This document shows positions 7,901-10,050 of a stretch of 10,050 nt of DNA, piece after piece. The notes beneath the pieces were generated by a model. The model was not told where the DNA came from, ran no database searches, and was given only the letters and a program-made list of their open reading frames with translations. The stretch is from positions 1 through 10,050 of the forward strand of contig JALGZU010000085.1 of NCBI GenBank assembly GCA_025774735.1, read 5' to 3'. The stretch's first letter is position 1, and every line of letters begins with the position of its first letter. The translations under genes were made by a program, and so were the position numbers. The stretch comes from a candidate division LCP-89 bacterium (GTDB lineage: Bacteria; Electryoneota; B3-LCP).

Positions 7901-8904
7901 ACAGTATCGGACTGAAGGGAGTCGAAGGTGAAGCTGACGAATCCGCCCAGAGGTTTCCAGGAGGTCACGATCTCGGAATTGGCATTGCCTTCGTAGAGCG
8001 CCCTGGGGGTGCCATAAAAGATTCCCTTGGCCGTGCAGGCGAAGAGCAGGTCATCGTCCTGGTCATACTGCAGAGAGTAGGCCGGACCGGCCGCCCAGAT
8101 TGCTCCTTCCCCTAAGGGCAGACCATTCGACTGAATTTTCCAACGATTGGCGTTTACGGTCTGGTAGACGCCGTCCTCGGTGGCGGCCCAGCAGGTCCGG
8201 GTGTTGACCGGGTGCCCGAGGATGTCGTAGGTGGTCGGCTGGTCCTGCGTATCGGGATCTTCGTTCATTCCCTGTCCCCTCCAGCGGAAGGAATCGCCTT
8301 CGGTAGTGCTGAAGAAGGGACCATACTCAGTGCCAACCCAGACGGTATCGGAGCCTTCCCCGTACTCGGCCCGGGAGAAGAGGCAGAGCATTCCGGCTCG
8401 GCGGTTGTAGTTGGTTGAATCGAAACTGTCGTAAGCGCCGTCGGCATCAGGCAGGCCTCCGGTGGAGATGTTCCATGTCATTCCTGCGTCGGTGCTCTTG
8501 AAGAGCCCACCCTGTGCCGCCACGAAGAGAATGAGCGAATCGGTCGGCGATGCGCAGATATCATTGACGTAGGCATCTTCGGTAAACAGATATGCCTTAT
8601 CGCCAATCATCTGGCAGGTGGCTGACATGGGATAGTAGCCGGTGAAGAATCCCTGTGCGAAGGCATAAAAGAGGCGGGTATCGCTCACCACAAATTCATC
8701 CGCGCTCGTCTGGCCGGTAATGCTGCTGGCGCCAGCGGGATAACGGGTATAGGAATACCCCTTATCCGCGGCGATTCCGACGCTCATGAGGCAGATCAGA
8801 AGGCATGTGATGAAGGCGATTGCCGCCGGTGTCCCCGGAACAGCAGGCGAGCAGGAGAATTTCCTCGGTGAACTGGATCGGTTAAGCTTATAGTGAACAG
8901 CCAT
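4924..8904 (-). CDS. T9SS-secreted beta-propeller protein with degenerate zinc-peptidase-like domain
   Basis: A 1326-residue exported protein. The signal peptide has a long charged n-region (1-21), a hydrophobic core at about 22-43 and likely cleavage near 45-46. Residues about 60-560 are a beta-propeller: at least six blade-like strands recur with pattern W-x-A-T-E-D-G-V-Y (near 126, 188, 238, 286, 436, 487), one with the Asp-box S-T-D-A-G-M-T-W (137-144). Residues about 586-826 resemble secreted HExxH peptidases of the hyicolysin-like type (D-V-D-G-D-P-R-V-V-I-L-F-L-D, I-N-E-Y-S, Y-I-D-T-D-P, D-E-E-Y-W-L-K-E-G). However, the zinc motif reads N-Q-M-F-N (679-683), so catalysis is unlikely. 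Residues about 1101-1231 look ZU5-like (V-T-L-T-I-P-A-Q-A-L). Residues 1239-1326 are a T9SS type A sorting domain with N-P-F-N-P (1250-1254) and C-terminal K-M-M-L-L-K. The frame stays open to a GTG at 8961, but the ATG at 8904 is preferred because AGGGAG sits 6 nt before it. Probably co-transcribed with the upstream barrel and the downstream lipoprotein. Confidence 0.9.
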   Translation of the reverse strand: MAVHYKLNRSSSPRKFSCSPAVPGTPAAIAFITCLLICLMSVGIAADKGYSYTRYPAGASSITGQTSADEFVVSDTRLFYAFAQGFFTGYYPMSATCQMIGDKAYLFTEDAYVNDICASPTDSLILFVAAQGGLFKSTDAGMTWNISTGGLPDADGAYDSFDSTNYNRRAGMLCLFSRAEYGEGSDTVWVGTEYGPFFSTTEGDSFRWRGQGMNEDPDTQDQPTTYDILGHPVNTRTCWAATEDGVYQTVNANRWKIQSNGLPLGEGAIWAAGPAYSLQYDQDDDLLFACTAKGIFYGTPRALYEGNANSEIVTSWKPLGGFVSFTFDSLQSDTVGYLEVEETTSLGFTITPGQNITVVDTVNNLYWATLVDQSTEGLFAIISNENLFYYPDSTAPPLIDYEALEANDTTLVAYGYSQLTGPSILLNRGDVDELTVWLATEDGGLTSYQLSGDIADKYFTDQVTISSSHDEMIIYKAAWREQDSTFFFATDQGLYQAADPHGNWTLLTNYVYNSDGTDSLIVNTRTVGIGPDGFLTTGGYMGGFQRASDGANFTSSNEGLIHRVGAANQLTIFLDEFENSTPAPADSGGIYDVAQEWWGDLPAFDSPDDVDGDPRVVILFLDIDDQYYLDTGDGTFINSYYDGINEYSRLYFQQSNQAEMFYIDTDPGWINRGGAAACNQMFNLINWNQDFDEEYWLKEGMASFTQHVAGYPMATATITFPLMNNLTAWGDFDIDTEHLYSFMLILYLYEQIFVDEDQGAEIVHTIDTVATSPYHGVEGLGRLLYEHDGGMVVDTVDYTPYFASLFDDFILAGALDITDENFYDGKYGFTAVDSRVSATNKNWYWPADTPPPYAFQLPFWSARAFQIKDEPFPFSYFNPDHPIYDVKVNGDDRNQLSYYLLFSDSSAFYPDMPADMVTVVKMETDPYQQKGVEVLDPELQLLGNSDPPNNMRVLTMCTSASGESPAGYVFGDDMDPPDSLYITVAQNPIDDNYMDIYTFSEERLFPDGAQIYRVDALGLEFLEGPEVDIISGTIPTVTLDQEVFYSNIEGSDFVYHITYHLEGMDFATNLQFTAYGEDANGNEISSMGLPVTVDFIESLVGGTLHLSGSNVTLTIPAQALEDDAYVLLSVSQYPEAPIPESSAKLVAAQVDPVHTAVGPLVSAGSAGMDLTAPILLSLPYDPALAENDDLGVYRAEGNGWIYVGGTPGSQQGMLQTYSWKFGQFQVFAGPLGDMKPELPYRFTLDQNYPNPFNPATRIKFELTRAQMVTVDVFNIMGKRVAQIGDGPFEAGRHTLTWNAGSLSSGVYFMRLKAEEGILYRKMMLLK

Positions 8905-8916
8905 CGTCATCTCCCT
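8905..8916 (-). promoter_or_regulatory. Ribosome-binding site that fixes the start of the 1326-residue cargo gene
   Basis: On the minus strand, AGGGAG (8911-8916) is followed by ATGACG and then the ATG at 8902-8904, a spacing of 6 nt. The in-frame ATG at 8908-8910 abuts the AGGGAG and so is too close. The GTG at 8959-8961 lies within a non-coding-looking AT-rich stretch and has no Shine-Dalgarno sequence. The protein therefore most likely starts M-A-V-H-Y-K. Confidence 0.75.
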
Positions 8917-8952
8917 GACCGGAAAGAAGCGTACTATTATTATCGAGTTTGT

Positions 8953-8970
8953 AGACCCCACTGGGGGTTT
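8953..8970. repeat. Short hairpin between the barrel gene and the propeller cargo gene
   Basis: An inverted repeat ACCCC (8955-8959), loop ACTG, GGGGT (8964-8968), extended by a G-T and an A-T pair. It sits directly behind the stop of the barrel gene. Read on the minus strand it is not followed by a T tract, so it is at best a weak attenuator or mRNA-end stabiliser and not a standard terminator. Confidence 0.35.
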
Positions 8971-9947
8971 TAGAACTTAAACCGAAACGAGAATCGGTGC
9001 ACGTTTTCGAGAATGGTGTAATTCGAGAAGGCGTAATCAATGCCCAGCAGGTACCCGGACATGGGCACGGACACTCCGGCTCCGGCGTTCAATCCGGCCG
9101 TATCGTGGCGGAAGATGTATCCAGCCCTGAGGAAGGCGGTTTCGAGATAGGCGTATTCAGCGCCCAGTTGCAGCCGTTCCAAGTTATCAGAAGGGTGGAT
9201 GGCGTCCAGGGCCACGGAGAGGCGCTGGTTGAAGGTCTTATAGGGATCCATGGCCACGCCGAAAGCGAATTCGATGGGCAGGTCGTAATCCAGAAATTCA
9301 GACTCATCTTGCAGGGGAACTCCATTATCGTAGTCCTGGTAGGTATCCGGCAGGTTGAACTTGCTGCCGAAATTCTTGATGGACATGCCCAAACGGAGGG
9401 TGCGGAAGCCGGTATCGTACATCAATCCCATATCCACTCCGAATACGGACGCGGAAGTGACGTAAAGATCCTGGTGGATCCAGCGCAGGTTACCTCCTAC
9501 GGAAAACCTGTCCGTCAGTCTTCTAGCATAGGAGAGCCCCACGGCGAAATCGGACACCGAGAAGGTGTTGCCCGTGCCCTGTTGCTGTTCCACGGTGGTC
9601 TCGTCCATTTCGCCGGAATCCAGATAGATGAAGTGGATTCCAAAGACGCCGATCTGACCGAAGTTGTGAGCCAGAGAGGCGCCGTACAGGTTGATGTCCA
9701 CGAACCATGGTGCGTAGCTGGCGATGAAGCTGGAACGGTCCACGAAGACCAGTCCTGCCGGATTGCCGAAAGCCGCGCCGGCATCTTTGGCGAACGCCAT
9801 GCTGGCGCCGGCCATGGCGACCGATCGTGCGTCGAGATCGATCTTGAGGAATTGGGCGCCCATGGTGCCGACTTTGGCGAACTCCTGCCCCAGGGCCGGT
9901 GAAATCAAACCCAGAACCAGAACAATTATGAATCCTTTGCGAAGCAT
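8970..9947 (-). CDS. PorV/PorQ-family outer-membrane beta-barrel protein
   Basis: A 325-residue outer-membrane protein of the PorV/PorQ (UPF0164-like) family. PorV is known to bind the sorting domain of T9SS cargo after it leaves the translocon and to carry it to the attachment machinery; PorQ is a related surface barrel. The sequence shows a signal peptide (1-20, M-L-R-K then a hydrophobic core, cleavage before Q-E-F). The N-terminal family signature follows (about 30-66: G-A-Q-F-L-K-I, A-R-S-V-A-M-A-G-A, D-A-G-A-A-F-G-N-P-A-G-L). Alternating hydrophobic strands then run to a C-terminal Phe (R-F-S-F-R-F-K-F), the usual barrel-assembly signal. The frame is open to a TTG at 9983, but the ATG at 9947 is chosen because AAGGAG (9956-9961) precedes it by 8 nt and the signal peptide starts there. 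It lies 65 nt before the propeller cargo gene and 82 nt after another probable cargo gene. Family is firm; whether this is the housekeeping PorV or a dedicated paralogue cannot be told from the window. Confidence 0.9.
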   Translation of the reverse strand: MLRKGFIIVLVLGLISPALGQEFAKVGTMGAQFLKIDLDARSVAMAGASMAFAKDAGAAFGNPAGLVFVDRSSFIASYAPWFVDINLYGASLAHNFGQIGVFGIHFIYLDSGEMDETTVEQQQGTGNTFSVSDFAVGLSYARRLTDRFSVGGNLRWIHQDLYVTSASVFGVDMGLMYDTGFRTLRLGMSIKNFGSKFNLPDTYQDYDNGVPLQDESEFLDYDLPIEFAFGVAMDPYKTFNQRLSVALDAIHPSDNLERLQLGAEYAYLETAFLRAGYIFRHDTAGLNAGAGVSVPMSGYLLGIDYAFSNYTILENVHRFSFRFKF

Positions 9948-9955
9948 GGTCAACT

Positions 9956-9961
9956 CTCCTT
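9956..9961 (-). promoter_or_regulatory. Ribosome-binding site that fixes the start of the PorV/PorQ-family gene
   Basis: AAGGAG on the minus strand, followed by AGTTGACC (8 nt) and the ATG at 9945-9947. It rules out the longer frame from the TTG at 9983, which would put twelve non-signal-like residues before a well-formed signal peptide. Confidence 0.75.
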
Positions 9962-10002
9962 CTGCGGATCCAGATCCCCTCAAGAGGGCGGATTCCTATC
10001 TC

Positions 10003-10024
10003 GATCCCGGAGGCATCCGGGATT
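10003..10024. repeat. Inverted repeat between the edge gene and the PorV/PorQ-family gene
   Basis: ATCCCGG (10004-10010), loop AGGCAT, CCGGGAT (10017-10023), with a possible eighth G-T pair. It begins a few bases after the double stop of the gene at the right edge as transcribed on the minus strand. There is no T tract behind it, so it could be a weak terminator, a processing or stability hairpin, or a protein-binding palindrome in the leader of the barrel gene. Confidence 0.4.
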
Positions 10025-10029
10025 CATTA

Positions 10030-10050
10030 TTAGCGAGCGATGACAAATTT
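10030..10050 (-). CDS. 3' end of a further gene, probably another T9SS cargo protein (partial)
   Basis: The last 21 bases, read on the minus strand, encode K-F-V-I-A-R followed by TAA, with a second in-frame TAA immediately after (10027-10029). A short basic-hydrophobic-basic ending of this kind closes most T9SS type A sorting domains, and the two complete cargo proteins here end K-M-I-L-V-K and K-M-M-L-L-K. The fragment lies 82 nt upstream of the barrel gene on the same strand, the position expected for the preceding gene. Only six residues are visible, so the family call rests on the ending and the context. A chance open frame cannot be excluded. Confidence 0.5.
   Translation of the reverse strand, partial: KFVIAR

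Noticed and set aside
8905..8961. N-terminal extension of the 1326-residue protein to a GTG at 8961
   Set aside because: The added 19 residues come from an AT-rich leader containing the true ribosome-binding site, and they would lengthen an already long signal-peptide n-region.
8997..9902. Plus-strand open frame of 301 codons opposite the PorV/PorQ-family gene
   Set aside because: Antisense shadow: the minus-strand frame has a signal peptide, family signature and C-terminal Phe, while this one is Gly/Val/His-rich with no recognisable motif.
9948..9983. N-terminal extension of the PorV/PorQ-family protein to a TTG at 9983
   Set aside because: The twelve added residues are polar and precede a standard signal peptide. 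The ATG at 9947 has AAGGAG at proper spacing.

Overview
The window reads as a piece of chromosome from a Gram-negative bacterium with a type IX secretion system (T9SS). At least two large secreted proteins, probably three, end in the T9SS type A C-terminal sorting domain, with its NPFNP motif in the two complete ones. A PorV/PorQ-family outer-membrane barrel lies between the cargo genes. This NPFNP style of sorting domain is common in lineages of the wider Fibrobacterota-Chlorobiota-Bacteroidota group and its neighbours (Ignavibacteria, Calditrichota, Marinimicrobia, KSB1, Zixibacteria and similar). The sequence alone does not pick one. Base composition looks moderately GC-rich and start sites carry conventional Shine-Dalgarno sequences. 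No tRNA, rRNA, insertion sequence, CRISPR array or phage gene was seen.

Layout, left to right. Positions 1-681 (+) hold the C-terminal part of a metallo-beta-lactamase-fold hydrolase whose start lies outside the window. It converges on the rest of the window, and a perfect 13-bp hairpin at 812-841 with T tracts on both strands serves as a shared terminator. Everything else is on the minus strand and is transcribed right to left. In order of transcription these are: the last six codons of a further probable T9SS cargo gene (10030-10050); a PorV/PorQ-family barrel protein (8970-9947); a 1326-residue cargo protein made of an Asp-box-type beta-propeller, a degenerate zinc-peptidase-like domain, a ZU5-like region and a sorting domain (4924-8904); a TPR lipoprotein (3939-4895); and a 979-residue cargo protein with two tandem copies of an Ig-like plus Rossmann-like module and a sorting domain (860-3799). 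Intergenic gaps, in order of transcription, are 82, 65, 28 and 139 nt. The barrel, the large cargo and the lipoprotein therefore look like one operon, and the last gene may have its own promoter.

Inferred joint role: the barrel would take part in export or surface attachment of the cargo proteins, in the way PorV escorts T9SS substrates. The TPR lipoprotein would act as a periplasmic or surface partner. The most unusual single observation is that the peptidase-like domain of the large cargo has Asn-Gln-x-x-Asn where the family carries the zinc motif His-Glu-x-x-His, while the surrounding signature is kept. This predicts a catalytically dead, probably binding-only surface protein. Two start sites need care: the longest reading frames begin at non-AUG codons upstream of the ribosome-binding sites, and the starts given here (8904 and 9947) are shorter and better supported.
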